Below, piece after piece: positions 9,051-18,347 of a DNA stretch of 64,000 bases. Where the stretch lies: NCBI GenBank assembly GCA_025163595.1, contig CP104100.1, positions 1,612,001 to 1,676,000 on the forward strand, read 5' to 3'. This DNA comes from Phaeobacter sp. G2. Its GTDB lineage: Bacteria > Pseudomonadota > Alphaproteobacteria > Rhodobacterales > Rhodobacteraceae. Position numbers and translations under genes: made by a program. Under the pieces are notes generated by a model. The model saw only the letters and a list, made by a program, of their open reading frames with translations. It had not been told where the DNA came from and did not search any database. The stretch's first letter is position 1. Each line of letters begins with the position of its first letter.

Positions 9051-9959
9051 CTAGCGCGACGCGGTCTCGGCGATATAGGGCTGTAGGCTTTCCAAAAAGG
9101 TATCGACAAAGTCCAGCGACAGCAGCGACCTGCTGCCAGAGACAGGCCGCAAAATGGACAGCCAGTGAGAGATCTCTGGGTCAAAGGGTCTGGACTGGAC
9201 GTTTTTTGATTTGAACTGATCGGCGTCCAGGGCGCTGACAACGGAAACCCCCTGACCTTCGGCCACCATCAGGCAAGCGGTTGAGAACTGGCGGACCTCG
9301 ACCCAGGAATTCAACAAGACACCATGGTCGGCAAAGGCCTGCGACAGGCTGTTGAAAAACGGGCTGCCTTTGCGGGCGTGGATGATTTTTTCATCCGCCA
9401 GATCCATCGGCGAGATCTGCTCCAGCTTGGCCAGCCGGTGACCGCGTGGAAAAATACAGACCGTTTTGATCGCAATATCAATGTGCTCAACGGCTGGATG
9501 GCCCGTGAACCCATCTGTTATGCCACAGTCATATTGTTCGCCTATGATCCACTCAAGGATCCGCTCCGGGCGGTCCGGCTCAAGCGTGAGATTCACCCCC
9601 GGACGTTGCTGCAGAAACTTGGCGAGCAGTTTGGGAAGATGGGAGCTGGCAAAGCCCGGCAGGCAGGCGATCCGCAGATGCCCGGCCGTTCGATCCGTCA
9701 AGTCACGGTTGAGTTCTTCGAGATGGCGCAGACTGTCAAAGACCCGGCCAACTTCGGACAACAGATAGCGCGCTTCGCTGGTGGGAATCAGCATGCCGTC
9801 CTTGCGCTGGAACAGCTCGATCGCGACCGAGTTGGAAAAGTCTGACAACAGCCGACTGGTGGCGGGTTGTGAGATGCCCAAAGTTTTTGCAGCACGGGTG
9901 ACCGACCCGGTCTGCGCAACGGCCTGAAAAGCCTCCAACTGCCTCAGCTTGAATTTCAA
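9051..9959 (-). CDS. LysR-family transcriptional regulator, probable regulator of the ugp operon
   Basis: A 302-residue LysR-type factor. The HTH reads SVTRAAKTLGISQPATSRLL, and a periplasmic-binding-like effector domain follows. The start is a TTG at 9959-9957: no in-frame ATG or GTG exists before an upstream stop, and the protein begins correctly for the family (KFKLRQLEAFQAV). It faces away from ugpB with 135 bases between, and that gap holds two perfect inverted repeats, the classical layout for a LysR factor controlling itself and its divergent neighbour. It converges with the HypT-like gene, with only 23 bases between the stops. The effector is unknown. Confidence 0.85.
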   Translation of the reverse strand: MKFKLRQLEAFQAVAQTGSVTRAAKTLGISQPATSRLLSDFSNSVAIELFQRKDGMLIPTSEARYLLSEVGRVFDSLRHLEELNRDLTDRTAGHLRIACLPGFASSHLPKLLAKFLQQRPGVNLTLEPDRPERILEWIIGEQYDCGITDGFTGHPAVEHIDIAIKTVCIFPRGHRLAKLEQISPMDLADEKIIHARKGSPFFNSLSQAFADHGVLLNSWVEVRQFSTACLMVAEGQGVSVVSALDADQFKSKNVQSRPFDPEISHWLSILRPVSGSRSLLSLDFVDTFLESLQPYIAETASR

Positions 9960-9965
9960 TGGCTT

Positions 9966-9994
9966 AGCCTCAAATTTGCGGAATATCTGAGGCT
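9966..9994. promoter_or_regulatory. Inverted repeat in the lysR-ugpB control region
   Basis: AGCCTCA (9966-9972) and TGAGGCT (9988-9994) are exact inverted repeats separated by 15 bases, seven bases upstream of the lysR TTG start. A possible autoregulatory site of the LysR factor or of another dimeric regulator. Only the symmetry is seen directly. Confidence 0.45.
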
Positions 9995-9997
9995 ATT

Positions 9998-10014
9998 CAT
10001 AACATTGTGTTATG
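9998..10014. promoter_or_regulatory. Palindromic operator candidate CATAACA-N3-TGTTATG
   Basis: A perfect 7+3+7 inverted repeat about 80 bases before ugpB. It contains the T-N11-A core expected of LysR binding sites, which makes it a good candidate for the primary site of the divergent LysR regulator. Inferred from symmetry and position. Confidence 0.5.
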
Positions 10015-10017
10015 CCT

Positions 10018-10036
10018 GATGTCAAAAAACTTTCAC
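10018..10036 (+). promoter_or_regulatory. Pho-box-like direct repeat upstream of ugpB
   Basis: TGTCA at 10020-10024 and TTTCA at 10031-10035 are spaced exactly 11 bases with an A-rich spacer, the periodicity of PhoB boxes (consensus TGTCA-like units every 11 bp). Ugp systems are classic phosphate-starvation genes, so PhoB control is plausible. The second half-site is imperfect. Confidence 0.4.
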
Positions 10037-10094
10037 TTGCATTATGCCTGTTTCTGCTCACTCTTTGGGCATCAGATGAACGGGGAGATCTCAT

Positions 10095-11396
10095 ATGTCT
10101 ATCAAATCACTTCTTTGCACGTCGGCCATCCTGGCCTCGACCGCTGGTGTTGCCTTTGCTGAAACCGAGGTTCAGTGGTGGCACGCCATGGGCGGTGCCA
10201 ATGGCGAACGCGTCAACAAAATTGCCGAAGATTTCAACGCCACGCAGAGCGACTACAAGGTCGTTCCTGTCTACAAGGGCAACTATACCGAAACCATGAC
10301 TGCCGCGATTGCGGCCTTCCGTGCCAAAGAACACCCGCAGATCGTGCAGGTTTTTGAAGTCGGCACCGCCACGATGATGGCTGCCAAGGGCGCGATCTAT
10401 CCTGTCGAGCAGCTGATGAAAGACGCCGGCGAGCCCTTTGATGGCGACGCCTTCCTGCCTGCGGTTGTGTCCTACTATGAGACCCCCGAAGGCGAGCTGC
10501 TGTCGATGCCTTTCAACAGCTCCACCCCGGTCATGTGGTACAACAAAGACGCGCTGGACGCGGCGGGTGCATCGGTTCCAGAAACCTGGGATGATGTGAA
10601 GGTTGCGGCGCAAAAACTGGTCGACAACGGCATGGAATGCGGTGTCTCCTTTGGCTGGCAGTCCTGGGTGATGATCGAGAACTTCTCGGCTTGGCACAAC
10701 ATGGAAATGGGTACCAAGGAAAACGGCTTTGCCGGTTTCGACACCGAGTTCAACTTCAACAACCCTGCGGTTGCTGCCCGTCTGGACGACATTGCCTCGA
10801 TGACCGAAGGCAACCTGTTCAAATACGGTGGCCGTCGCGGCGACAGCCTGCCGATGTTCACCAATGGTGAATGCGGCATGTGGATGAACTCCTCTGCCTA
10901 TTATGGCTCGATGAAAAGCCAGGCCGGTTTTGAATTTGGTCAGACCATGCTGCCGCTGGACACCAACCTGGCGGATGCACCGCAGAACTCTGTTATCGGT
11001 GGCGCAACCCTGTGGGTTCTGGCCGGTCACGAGGACGAAGAGTATAAAGGCACTGCCAAGTTCCTGACCTACCTGTCTTCGCCAGAAGTGCAGGCCTGGT
11101 GGCACCAGGAAACCGGCTATGTGCCGATCACCACAGCCGCCTATGAGCTGTCCAAAGAGCAGGGGTTCTATGAAGCCAACCCCGGCACCGACATCGCCAT
11201 CAAACAGCTGAGCCTGAACACACCAACCCCGAACAGCCGCGGCCTGCGCTTTGGCAACTTTGTTCAGGTGCGTGACGTGATCAACGAAGAGCTGGAAGCC
11301 CTTTGGGCAGGCGACAAGTCTGCAACCGACGCGCTGAATGCAGCGGCCGAGCGTGGCAACACCCTGCTGCGCAAGTTCGAACGCTCCGCGAAATAA
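10095..11396 (+). CDS. ugpB: sn-Glycerol-3-phosphate ABC transporter, binding protein UgpB
   Basis: A 433-residue periplasmic binding protein (SBP family 1). A signal peptide ends near GVAFA, and the mature protein begins TEVQWWHAMGGANGERVN, the UgpB start motif in which the tryptophans and following residues line the glycerol-3-phosphate/glycerophosphodiester pocket. Other family marks are NSSTPVMWYNKDAL and GYVPITTAAYEL. The ATG at 10095 follows GGGGAG. It heads ugpBAECQ. The substrate call is supported by homology, by gene order and by the phosphodiesterase at the end of the operon. Confidence 0.93.
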   Translation: MSIKSLLCTSAILASTAGVAFAETEVQWWHAMGGANGERVNKIAEDFNATQSDYKVVPVYKGNYTETMTAAIAAFRAKEHPQIVQVFEVGTATMMAAKGAIYPVEQLMKDAGEPFDGDAFLPAVVSYYETPEGELLSMPFNSSTPVMWYNKDALDAAGASVPETWDDVKVAAQKLVDNGMECGVSFGWQSWVMIENFSAWHNMEMGTKENGFAGFDTEFNFNNPAVAARLDDIASMTEGNLFKYGGRRGDSLPMFTNGECGMWMNSSAYYGSMKSQAGFEFGQTMLPLDTNLADAPQNSVIGGATLWVLAGHEDEEYKGTAKFLTYLSSPEVQAWWHQETGYVPITTAAYELSKEQGFYEANPGTDIAIKQLSLNTPTPNSRGLRFGNFVQVRDVINEELEALWAGDKSATDALNAAAERGNTLLRKFERSAK

Positions 11397-11416
11397 GCAC
11401 TGCGTGATGATCTGAG

Positions 11417-11471
11417 CCATGCCGCCCCTCGGGCGGCATGGTCTCGTTTTGCGCGCCGCCGCAAGCGGCGC
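11417..11471 (+). other. Two stem-loops between ugpB and ugpA
   Basis: The first hairpin has an 11-base-pair perfect stem, CCATGCCGCCC (11417-11427) with GGGCGGCATGG (11431-11441), a three-base loop, and TCTCGTTTT after it. The second pairs GCGCCGC (11453-11459) with GCGGCGC (11465-11471). A near repeat CTCTACCGGG then occurs twice before the ugpA start. The first hairpin plus T-run looks like a partial terminator that would raise UgpB output relative to the membrane subunits. The role is inferred. Confidence 0.6.
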
Positions 11472-11518
11472 ATCTCTACCGGGCACCACTCTCTACCGGG
11501 TACTACACGGGGCACTCC

Positions 11519-12400
11519 ATGCTGAAACGCGTCCATTTTCCTTCTTCGCCACTGCCCTATCTGCTGGTGGCACCGCAGCTGGCGATTACGCTGGTTTTCT
11601 TTATCTGGCCCGCCAGCCAGGCGATGTATCAGTCGTTTCTCATCGAGGATGCCTTTGGCCTGGGGTCCGAATTTGTCTGGTTTGAGAACTTCCAGGCTCT
11701 TTGGGGGGACCAGCATTATCTGGATGCCTTTTGGCGGACGGCCATTTTCTCGCTCTTGGTGGCGGCGCTGTCCATGGGGGTGGCGCTGATCCTGGCAGGA
11801 TTTGCCCAGCGGGTGGTGCGCGGCGCCATGATGTACCGCACCCTGCTGATCTGGCCCTATGCGGTTGCGCCGGTTCTGGCCGGGGCGCTGTGGGTGTTTA
11901 TGTTCAACCCGACACTGGGGATTTTCCCCTATTTTCTGGACTTTTTCGGCATCGACTGGAACCACTACCTGAATGGCAATCAGGCCATGGCGCTGGTGGT
12001 CATGGCTGCCGCCTGGAAACAGGTGGCCTATAACTTTTTGTTCTATCTCGCCGCCATGCAATCGATCCCGAACAGTGTCATCGAGGCCGCCGCCATTGAT
12101 GGCGCCGGGCCGGGGCGCAGGTTCTTTTCTATCATCCTGCCGCTGATCTCGCCCACCACGTTTTTCCTGCTGGTCATCAACATGGTCTACGCCTTCTTTG
12201 AAACCTTCGGCATCATCCATGCCGTGACCCAAGGCGGGCCTGGCTCCTCTACCACGATCCTTGTCTACAAGGTCTTCAACGATGGCTTTGTGGGTCTTGA
12301 TCTCGGCGGTTCTGCGGCGCAGTCGGTGATCCTGATGGTGCTGGTCATTGCCATGACCGTTGTCCAATTCCGCTATGTTGAAAGAAAGGTGGAATACTGA
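11519..12400 (+). CDS. ugpA: Glycerol-3-phosphate ABC transporter permease UgpA
   Basis: A 293-residue inner-membrane permease of the MalF type with six predicted helices. It starts [19 protein letters not shown] and continues with [14 protein letters not shown], typical of UgpA. The EAA loop is [24 protein letters not shown]. The start at 11519 gives the family N-terminus; the frame is open upstream through the hairpin region, which is unlikely to be translated. The stop TGA overlaps the ugpE ATG by one base. Confidence 0.92.
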   Translation: MLKRVHFPSSPLPYLLVAPQLAITLVFFIWPASQAMYQSFLIEDAFGLGSEFVWFENFQALWGDQHYLDAFWRTAIFSLLVAALSMGVALILAGFAQRVVRGAMMYRTLLIWPYAVAPVLAGALWVFMFNPTLGIFPYFLDFFGIDWNHYLNGNQAMALVVMAAAWKQVAYNFLFYLAAMQSIPNSVIEAAAIDGAGPGRRFFSIILPLISPTTFFLLVINMVYAFFETFGIIHAVTQGGPGSSTTILVYKVFNDGFVGLDLGGSAAQSVILMVLVIAMTVVQFRYVERKVEY

Positions 12401-13251
12401 TGGTTGAAAATCGTCCACTTACCGCATTGCTCACCCATTTTGTGCTGGTGCTTGGCGTCATCGCCATTGCCTTGCCGATCTGGATCACCTTTGTCGCCGC
12501 CACCCATGATCAGTTCCGCATGAACCAGGTGCCGCTGCCCCTGTGGCCGGGAACGCATTTGTGGGACAATCTGAAACAGACGCTGTTTGGCTCTGGGCTG
12601 AGCGGCAGCGAAGGCGCGCCGGTCTGGCTGATGTTGTTCAACAGCCTGGCCATGGCGATGATGATTGCGCTGGGCAAGATCGCCATCTCGCTGCTTTCGG
12701 CCTTTGCCATCGTCTATTTCCGCTTTCCCTTCCGTATGACCTGTTTCTGGATGATCTTCATCACCCTGATGCTGCCGGTTGAGGTGCGGATCCTGCCCAC
12801 CTTTGAGGTGGTGGCCAACCTTGGCATGCTGAACAGCTATTGGGGGCTGTCGATCCCGCTGATTGCCTCTGCGACGGCAACATTCATGTTCCGTCAGGTG
12901 TTCCTGACGGTGCCGGATGAGATGCTGGAAAGTGCGCGCATTGATGGGGCAGGGCCGATGCGGTTCTTCTGGGATATCCTGCTGCCGCTGTCGCGCACCA
13001 ATATCGCGGCGCTGTTTGTGATCCTCTTCATCTTTGGCTGGAACCAGTACCTTTGGCCGCTGCTGATCACCACGGATACCTCGATGACCACCATCGTCAT
13101 GTCGATCAAACAGATGCTGGAGGCGGCCGAGCAAAGCCCGCAATGGAATATCATCATGACGACCGCCCTTTTGGCGATGATCCCACCGATCTTTGTCGTC
13201 ATCTCGATGCAAAAGCTCTTTGTGCAGGGCTTGACGGAAACCGATAAATAG
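12400..13251 (+). CDS. ugpE: Glycerol-3-phosphate ABC transporter permease UgpE
   Basis: A 283-residue MalG-type permease that pairs with UgpA. It has the N-terminal helix [20 protein letters not shown], the EAA loop [25 protein letters not shown], and the terminal [10 protein letters not shown], where the VKG/VQGLT ending is usual for UgpE and MalG. Start and upstream stop share one base (TGATG), so expression is coupled to ugpA. It is followed after 11 bases by ugpC. Confidence 0.93.
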   Translation: MVENRPLTALLTHFVLVLGVIAIALPIWITFVAATHDQFRMNQVPLPLWPGTHLWDNLKQTLFGSGLSGSEGAPVWLMLFNSLAMAMMIALGKIAISLLSAFAIVYFRFPFRMTCFWMIFITLMLPVEVRILPTFEVVANLGMLNSYWGLSIPLIASATATFMFRQVFLTVPDEMLESARIDGAGPMRFFWDILLPLSRTNIAALFVILFIFGWNQYLWPLLITTDTSMTTIVMSIKQMLEAAEQSPQWNIIMTTALLAMIPPIFVVISMQKLFVQGLTETDK

Positions 13252-13262
13252 GACGCCCCTCA

Positions 13263-14333
13263 ATGGCTGAAATTAAACTGACCGACCTGACCAAATCCTA
13301 TGGTCCCACCGAAGTGCTGCACCATGTTGAGGGCGAGATCAAAGATGGCGAATTCATCGTCATCGTTGGCCCCTCGGGCTGCGACAAATCCACCCTGCTG
13401 CGCATGGTGGCGGGGCTGGAGACTGTTACCTCTGGCGAGATCGCAATTGCGGGGCGTCGGGTGAATGAGCTGGAGCCATCAAAGCGCGATATCGCCATGG
13501 TGTTTCAGAACTACGCGCTTTATCCGCATATGAGCGTGCGTGAAAACATGGCTTACGGGCTGAAGATCCGCAAACTCTCCAAGGCTGAGATCAATCAGCG
13601 TGTTGAAGAGGCTGCCGATATTCTGGAAATCCGTCAGTATCTGGACCGCAAACCCCGGCAATTGTCCGGTGGCCAGCGTCAGCGGGTTGCCATGGGGCGG
13701 GCCATCGTGCGCGATCCGCAGGTGTTCCTGTTTGACGAACCCCTGTCGAACCTGGATGCCAAACTGCGGGTGCAGATGCGGCTGGAGATCCGCAAGCTGC
13801 AGCAGCGCCTGGGGGTGACCTCGATCTATGTGACCCATGATCAGGTTGAGGCCATGACCCTTGGCGATCGTCTGATGGTTCTGAACGGAGGCTATGTTGA
13901 GCAGTTCGGCACCCCGATTGAGCTGTATGACCGCCCGGCGTCGGTCTTTGTGGCCGGTTTCATTGGCAGTCCGGCGATGAACTTTATCCCCGTCACGGTA
14001 GCGGCCGACGGCATGGGGCTGCCAAATGGCGCCAAACTTGCGGCGCCGCAGCTGTCTGAGGCACAGGCGCAGGCGGGGTCGGTTTTGTTGGGCATTCGCC
14101 CCGAACATCTGGTGGCGGATGAAAACGGCCCCATTGCCATTGATGTGGATATGGTGGAACAACTGGGCGCCAACACACTGTTGCATGGCATGCTCAGCGG
14201 CACCACTCACGCCATGGTGGCCTCGGTTTCGGGGCATGTGTCTACCCAGGCCGGTGCGCAGCATCGGTTTTCTGCCGCACCAGAGCTGCTGCACCTGTTC
14301 GACGCCAAGACCGAAAAACGGCTGGAGGCGTGA
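13263..14333 (+). CDS. ugpC: Glycerol-3-phosphate ABC transporter ATPase UgpC with altered Walker A
   Basis: A 356-residue MalK-type ATPase that energises Ugp uptake. The Q-loop region [22 protein letters not shown], the signature [14 protein letters not shown], Walker [15 protein letters not shown], the switch His in [11 protein letters not shown], and a C-terminal TOBE-type regulatory domain with GIRPEHL are all intact. The P-loop, however, reads GPSGCDKST: the invariant glycine before the catalytic lysine is Asp at residue 41 (codon GAC at 13383-13385 instead of GGC/GGT). One base change would restore the consensus. If real, it should impair nucleotide binding; the frame is otherwise undamaged. 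It overlaps ugpQ by one base. Confidence 0.92.
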   Translation: MAEIKLTDLTKSYGPTEVLHHVEGEIKDGEFIVIVGPSGCDKSTLLRMVAGLETVTSGEIAIAGRRVNELEPSKRDIAMVFQNYALYPHMSVRENMAYGLKIRKLSKAEINQRVEEAADILEIRQYLDRKPRQLSGGQRQRVAMGRAIVRDPQVFLFDEPLSNLDAKLRVQMRLEIRKLQQRLGVTSIYVTHDQVEAMTLGDRLMVLNGGYVEQFGTPIELYDRPASVFVAGFIGSPAMNFIPVTVAADGMGLPNGAKLAAPQLSEAQAQAGSVLLGIRPEHLVADENGPIAIDVDMVEQLGANTLLHGMLSGTTHAMVASVSGHVSTQAGAQHRFSAAPELLHLFDAKTEKRLEA

Positions 14334-15289
14334 TGCAGTTCCCCCAGCTGGCGGCCTTTACCGGTGGCGATGGTCTGATCCGGGTGATCGGGCATCGCGG
14401 TGCGCGCGGTGTGATGCCGGAAAACACCATGGAGGGCTTTGCCTTTACCCTGAACTGTGGGGTGCGCCTGTTGGAATTCGACGTGGTGATGAGCCGCGAC
14501 GGGGTGCCGGTGATCACCCATAATCACAGCCTGACGGGCTCGATCGTGCGGGACGGGGCCGGCAACTGGCTGCAGGGGGCAGAGCCCAGGGTGTCAGATC
14601 TGGATTGGGCCTATCTGGCCGAGATGGATGTGGGCGGGTTGGATGGTCGCAGCGAATACGGCCAGCGCTTTCCCGATCAGGCTTTTCTCTATGGCGCTCG
14701 CATTCCACGTCTCAGCGATCTCTGTGCCTTGATTGCCCAGCCGGGTTATCAGGATGTGCATCTGATGCTTGAGATCAAATCCGACCCTGAGACACTACAG
14801 GATGCCTCGGCCCGCGCCGCCGTTGTGGCGGCGGTGGTGGCGGACGTTCGCGCCCTGGGACTGACGCAGCGCACCTTGATGCACAGCTTTGACTGGGCGC
14901 TTTTGGCGGAATGTGCCCGCCAGGCGCCCGAAATGCCGACCTCTTTTCTCACGCAGATGCCGCAAAATGCAGCGGATATCGGCGAAGATCACGCCACCCC
15001 TGCGATTCCCGGTCTGACTGAGGCCGACGCCAGCCCGCCTGACCTGGTGGCACAGGCAGGTGGCGCGCTGTGGTGCCCCTATTACCTGGATGTGACCGCA
15101 GCGCAGGTCGCGCGGGCACATGCCCTGGGCCTGCGGGTTGCGGTCTGGACGGTGAATGAGATGGCAGATATCGACCGGATGATTGCTTTGGGCGTTGATG
15201 GCATTGTCACCGACTACCCAGGCCGGGTGCAGCGCAGGTTGCTGGCGCTGGACCATGTTTGGACGGAACAGGCGGCAATGGCCGTTTAG
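14333..15289 (+). CDS. ugpQ: Glycerophosphodiester phosphodiesterase UgpQ
   Basis: A 318-residue GDPD-family hydrolase that cleaves glycerophosphodiesters to glycerol-3-phosphate and an alcohol. The catalytic core motif IGHRGARGVMPENTMEGF lies near the N-terminus, followed by LLEFDVVMSRDGVPVITHN with the metal-binding Glu/Asp and second catalytic His. LMLEIKSD and the terminal GVDGIVTDYP are also present. No signal peptide is seen, so it acts in the cytoplasm on diesters brought in by UgpBAEC. The ATG at 14333 overlaps the ugpC stop (TGATG). It ends the operon and converges with a TetR gene, with 65 bases between. Confidence 0.92.
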   Translation: MQFPQLAAFTGGDGLIRVIGHRGARGVMPENTMEGFAFTLNCGVRLLEFDVVMSRDGVPVITHNHSLTGSIVRDGAGNWLQGAEPRVSDLDWAYLAEMDVGGLDGRSEYGQRFPDQAFLYGARIPRLSDLCALIAQPGYQDVHLMLEIKSDPETLQDASARAAVVAAVVADVRALGLTQRTLMHSFDWALLAECARQAPEMPTSFLTQMPQNAADIGEDHATPAIPGLTEADASPPDLVAQAGGALWCPYYLDVTAAQVARAHALGLRVAVWTVNEMADIDRMIALGVDGIVTDYPGRVQRRLLALDHVWTEQAAMAV

Positions 15290-15354
15290 GCGCGGGTTCT
15301 TGCACAGGCTCTGGCACTGACACTGGCGCGCTGTATGGGGCCGGGTGCCTGGCC

Positions 15355-16023
15355 CTAGGATCTAAATCCCGCCTCGCAAAAGGCCAACAAGTGCGCGGTG
15401 AGATCCGCAGCCAGGTCCCCGGCTGCATCCTGCGGGGGGTCGCTGTCTGCGAGGCCTGCAATACGCCAGCGCGAGGTGCAAAGGGACAGCATTGCAGAGA
15501 CCATAAAGACAAAATGGGTGCTGATCTTTTGCTGCGAGCTCTCGGGCAGGATTGCTGCAATCTCCGCCAGAAAGACCCTGACGGTTGGGTCAAAACAGAT
15601 CTGCGCAATATGCTGCCAGCGCACATCCGACGAGACATGGGCGATCAGCCGACCATAGGCCGACCAGGCGGCGCCGCCGTTCAGGGTCTTGTCGATGAAA
15701 GGCGCAATAAAGCAGGTCAGAATCCGGCGCAGGGTGAGCGGACCTTCAGCCTTTGCCTGCGCCAGGGCATCTTGTCTGAGCCGGGCCAGTTCCTGCGCCC
15801 GCCGGGTGACCACAGTGGCAAACAGCGCCTCTTTGCTGCCGCCGTGATGATTGACCAGCGCCCCCTGCACATCGGCGGCGCGGGCGATGTCACGAATCGA
15901 AGCCCCTTCAAACCCACGCTCTGAAAACAGCTGCTCTGCGGCATCAAAAATGCGCTCACGAGTCGCCAAAGAGCGCTTGCTCGGCGCACGTTGTCGTTGA
16001 TTTTCTTTCACTTTTTCGGTCAT
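15355..16023 (-). CDS. TetR-family regulator divergent from the monooxygenase operon
   Basis: A 222-residue TetR/AcrR factor. The N-terminal HTH is clear (TRERIFDAAEQLFSERGFEGASIRDIA, then GALVNHHGGSKEALF, where NHHGGSK replaces the usual Y-HF-SKE). The C-terminal half resembles the CerR/YbiH-type ligand-binding domain with FVFMVSAMLSLCTSR. It is divergently placed 75 bases from the flavin monooxygenase gene, so it very probably represses that operon and responds to its substrate. The ligand is unknown. I did not see a convincing long palindrome in the gap. Confidence 0.88.
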   Translation of the reverse strand: MTEKVKENQRQRAPSKRSLATRERIFDAAEQLFSERGFEGASIRDIARAADVQGALVNHHGGSKEALFATVVTRRAQELARLRQDALAQAKAEGPLTLRRILTCFIAPFIDKTLNGGAAWSAYGRLIAHVSSDVRWQHIAQICFDPTVRVFLAEIAAILPESSQQKISTHFVFMVSAMLSLCTSRWRIAGLADSDPPQDAAGDLAADLTAHLLAFCEAGFRS

Positions 16024-16098
16024 GGCAGAAATATCTTGCCCTATTTTTAACAGTCGTTCAATTTAAAAGAGCGCCTGATGGCGCACCAGGGAGGAAAA

Positions 16099-17448
16099 AT
16101 GATGACGGCACAGACAAACGCGGCGCAAGAGAGCGTCGCGGCGGATAGGTTTGCACTGATTGGGGCGGGGCCCATGGGGCTGGCCATGGCAAAACTGTTG
16201 AAAGAACAGGGCATTCCCTTTCAGGGGTTCGAGCTGCATTCGGACGTGGGGGGGCTGTGGGACATCGATGCGCCGCAATCGACCATGTATGAAACCGCGC
16301 ATTTGATTTCGTCCAAAAAGATGACTCAATTTCACGACTTTCCAATGGCCGAAGAGGTTGCCGAATACCCCTCGCACTGGGAAATGCGCCGCTATTTTTG
16401 CGATTTTGCCCGTCACTATGATCTCTACAAAGACTACGCTTTTAACTGTCAGGTGCTGTCCTGTGATCCCCTGGGGGGCAGCGGCGATGGCTGGCGCGTG
16501 ACCTGGCGCGATGGCGAGGGGCAGGAGCACAGCGCGGTCTTTGCCGGTGTATTGATCGCCAATGGCACTCTGGCAGAGCCCAATCTACCCAGCTTCAAAG
16601 GTCACTTTGACGGCGAGCAGATCCATTCGGCCCAGTACCGCGACCCGCGCCAGTTTGCCGACAAGCGGGTGTTGATTGTCGGGGCGGGGAATTCCGGTTG
16701 CGACATTGCCGTGGATGCCATTCATCACGGGGTGAGCTGCGATATCTCGATGCGGCGCGGATACTATTTTGTGCCCAAATACGTCTTTGGCAAACCGGCG
16801 GATACCATGGGCGGTGCCATTCGCCTGCCGATGTGGCTAAAGCGCCGGGTCGATGGGATGATCCTGAAATGGTTTGTTGGCGACCCGCAAAAATACGGCT
16901 TTCCCAAACCGGATTATGCGCTCTATGAGAGCCACCCGGTGGTGAACTCGCTGATCCTGTTTCATGCGGGCCATGGCGACCTGACTGTGCGCCCGGATAT
17001 CGACCATATCGACGGCAAAACGGTGCATTTTACCGATGGCTCACAGGCGGATTATGACATGATCCTGACCGCCACCGGCTATTTGCTGCACTACCCCTTT
17101 ATCGACAAAGAGCTGCTGAACTGGCAAGGCGCGGCACCACATCTCTACCTCAATTGCATGCATCCCAAACGCGACGACCTGTTTGTGCTGGGCATGGTCG
17201 AGGCCTCGGGGCTGGGCTGGCAGGGGCGCCATGAACAGGCGGAAATGGTGGCGCGCTATATCAAGGGGCTGCGGGATGGCTCTGCGGGGGCGGCGCAGCT
17301 GAAACGGGAAAAATCCGCAGGGTTTGAGCGGGCAACCGGCGGTATGAACTACCTGAAACTGGCGCGTATGGCCTATTACGTGGACAAGGCAACCTACCGC
17401 AAGGCCGTTACCGGCTGGATCGCGGCCCTGACCGGGGGGCGGGCATGA
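16099..17448 (+). CDS. Flavin-containing monooxygenase (FMO family)
   Basis: A 449-residue FAD- and NADPH-dependent monooxygenase. The N-terminal FAD-binding motif GAGPMG is near residue 22. The FMO fingerprint FDGEQIHSAQY (FxGxxxHSxxY) is near residue 175. The NADPH-binding motif GAGNSG follows at about residue 200, and the ATGY motif (DMILTATGYLLHYP) is present. The start at 16099 follows GGGAGG; upstream in-frame codons would only add a few non-family residues. The substrate is unknown; FMOs oxidise soft nucleophiles (N, S) or act as Baeyer-Villiger enzymes on ketones. It is the first gene of a four-gene operon with overlapping stops and starts, which suggests one catabolic pathway. Confidence 0.88.
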   Translation: MMTAQTNAAQESVAADRFALIGAGPMGLAMAKLLKEQGIPFQGFELHSDVGGLWDIDAPQSTMYETAHLISSKKMTQFHDFPMAEEVAEYPSHWEMRRYFCDFARHYDLYKDYAFNCQVLSCDPLGGSGDGWRVTWRDGEGQEHSAVFAGVLIANGTLAEPNLPSFKGHFDGEQIHSAQYRDPRQFADKRVLIVGAGNSGCDIAVDAIHHGVSCDISMRRGYYFVPKYVFGKPADTMGGAIRLPMWLKRRVDGMILKWFVGDPQKYGFPKPDYALYESHPVVNSLILFHAGHGDLTVRPDIDHIDGKTVHFTDGSQADYDMILTATGYLLHYPFIDKELLNWQGAAPHLYLNCMHPKRDDLFVLGMVEASGLGWQGRHEQAEMVARYIKGLRDGSAGAAQLKREKSAGFERATGGMNYLKLARMAYYVDKATYRKAVTGWIAALTGGRA

Positions 17449-18347
17449 CCGATCTTGATACAGTTGTTCTGAACTTCAGCGGTGCCAGCTTGATGGTGAT
17501 GAACGCCATTCTTGCCATCGTGATGTTTTCCATCGCGCTGGATCTCAAGCCCAGCGACTTTGCCCGACTGGCACGGGCTCCCAAACCTGTAGTGACCGGG
17601 TTGATTTCGCAGTTTATCGTGCTGCCCGCGCTGAGCTTTTTGCTGGTGCTTATAGTGGAGCCTCGGGCCTCTATTGCGCTGGGGCTGATCCTGGTTGCCG
17701 CCTGTCCGGGTGGCAATATCTCAAACTTCATCACCCATCGGGCCGGGGGTAACGCGGCGCTGTCGGTGTCGATGACCGCCTTTGCCACCGTTGGGGCGAT
17801 CCTGATCACCCCGTTCAACATCGCCTTTTGGGGCCAGCTTTACGCGCCGACGCGAGAGATTTTGAACCGGGTCGCGATCGACCCGGTGCAGATTGCGGTA
17901 ACGGTGTCGCTGATGTTGGTGCTGCCGCTGGTGCTGGGGATTTTTCTCAACAGTCGCCGCCCGGCATTGGCCGACCGGGTGCGGCGGCCAATGCAGAACC
18001 TGTCGATGCTGATCTTTCTGGCCTTTGTGGTGCTGGCGCTTGCGGCGAATTGGGCCTTCTTTCTGCAGTTTGCGCCTTTTGTGGGCGGGCTGGTGGTGCT
18101 GCATAACGCCATCGCGCTGGCTGCGGGCTATGGCACCGCTTCGCTGGCGGGGCTGAGCGACTATGATCGGCGCGCCATCACCATCGAGACCGGCATTCAG
18201 AACTCGGGCCTGGGGCTGGTGCTGATCTTTGGCTTTTTTAACGGTCTGGGCGGCATGGCCGTGGTGGCGGCACTTTGGGGGATTTGGCACGCGGTGTCCG
18301 GTCTCTGCCTGGCCCAAATCATGTCCCGGCGGGAGGCAAGACGATGA
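17445..18347 (+). CDS. Bile acid:sodium symporter (BASS) family transporter
   Basis: A 300-residue membrane protein with about nine to ten hydrophobic segments. Two BASS hallmarks are visible: CPGGNISNFITH near residue 87, and ETGIQNSGLGLVL in the second half, which correspond to the crossover motifs that bind sodium and substrate. Family members carry organic anions such as bile acids, pantoate, pyruvate or glucosinolate-derived acids. Embedded between oxidoreductase genes with four-base overlaps on both sides (ATGA), it is the probable uptake or efflux route for the operon's substrate. The ligand is not known. Confidence 0.88.
   Translation: MTDLDTVVLNFSGASLMVMNAILAIVMFSIALDLKPSDFARLARAPKPVVTGLISQFIVLPALSFLLVLIVEPRASIALGLILVAACPGGNISNFITHRAGGNAALSVSMTAFATVGAILITPFNIAFWGQLYAPTREILNRVAIDPVQIAVTVSLMLVLPLVLGIFLNSRRPALADRVRRPMQNLSMLIFLAFVVLALAANWAFFLQFAPFVGGLVVLHNAIALAAGYGTASLAGLSDYDRRAITIETGIQNSGLGLVLIFGFFNGLGGMAVVAALWGIWHAVSGLCLAQIMSRREARR

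Noticed and set aside
15259..15924. 221-codon plus-strand frame opposite the TetR gene
   Set aside because: The minus strand encodes a complete TetR protein with a clear HTH; the plus frame has no motif.
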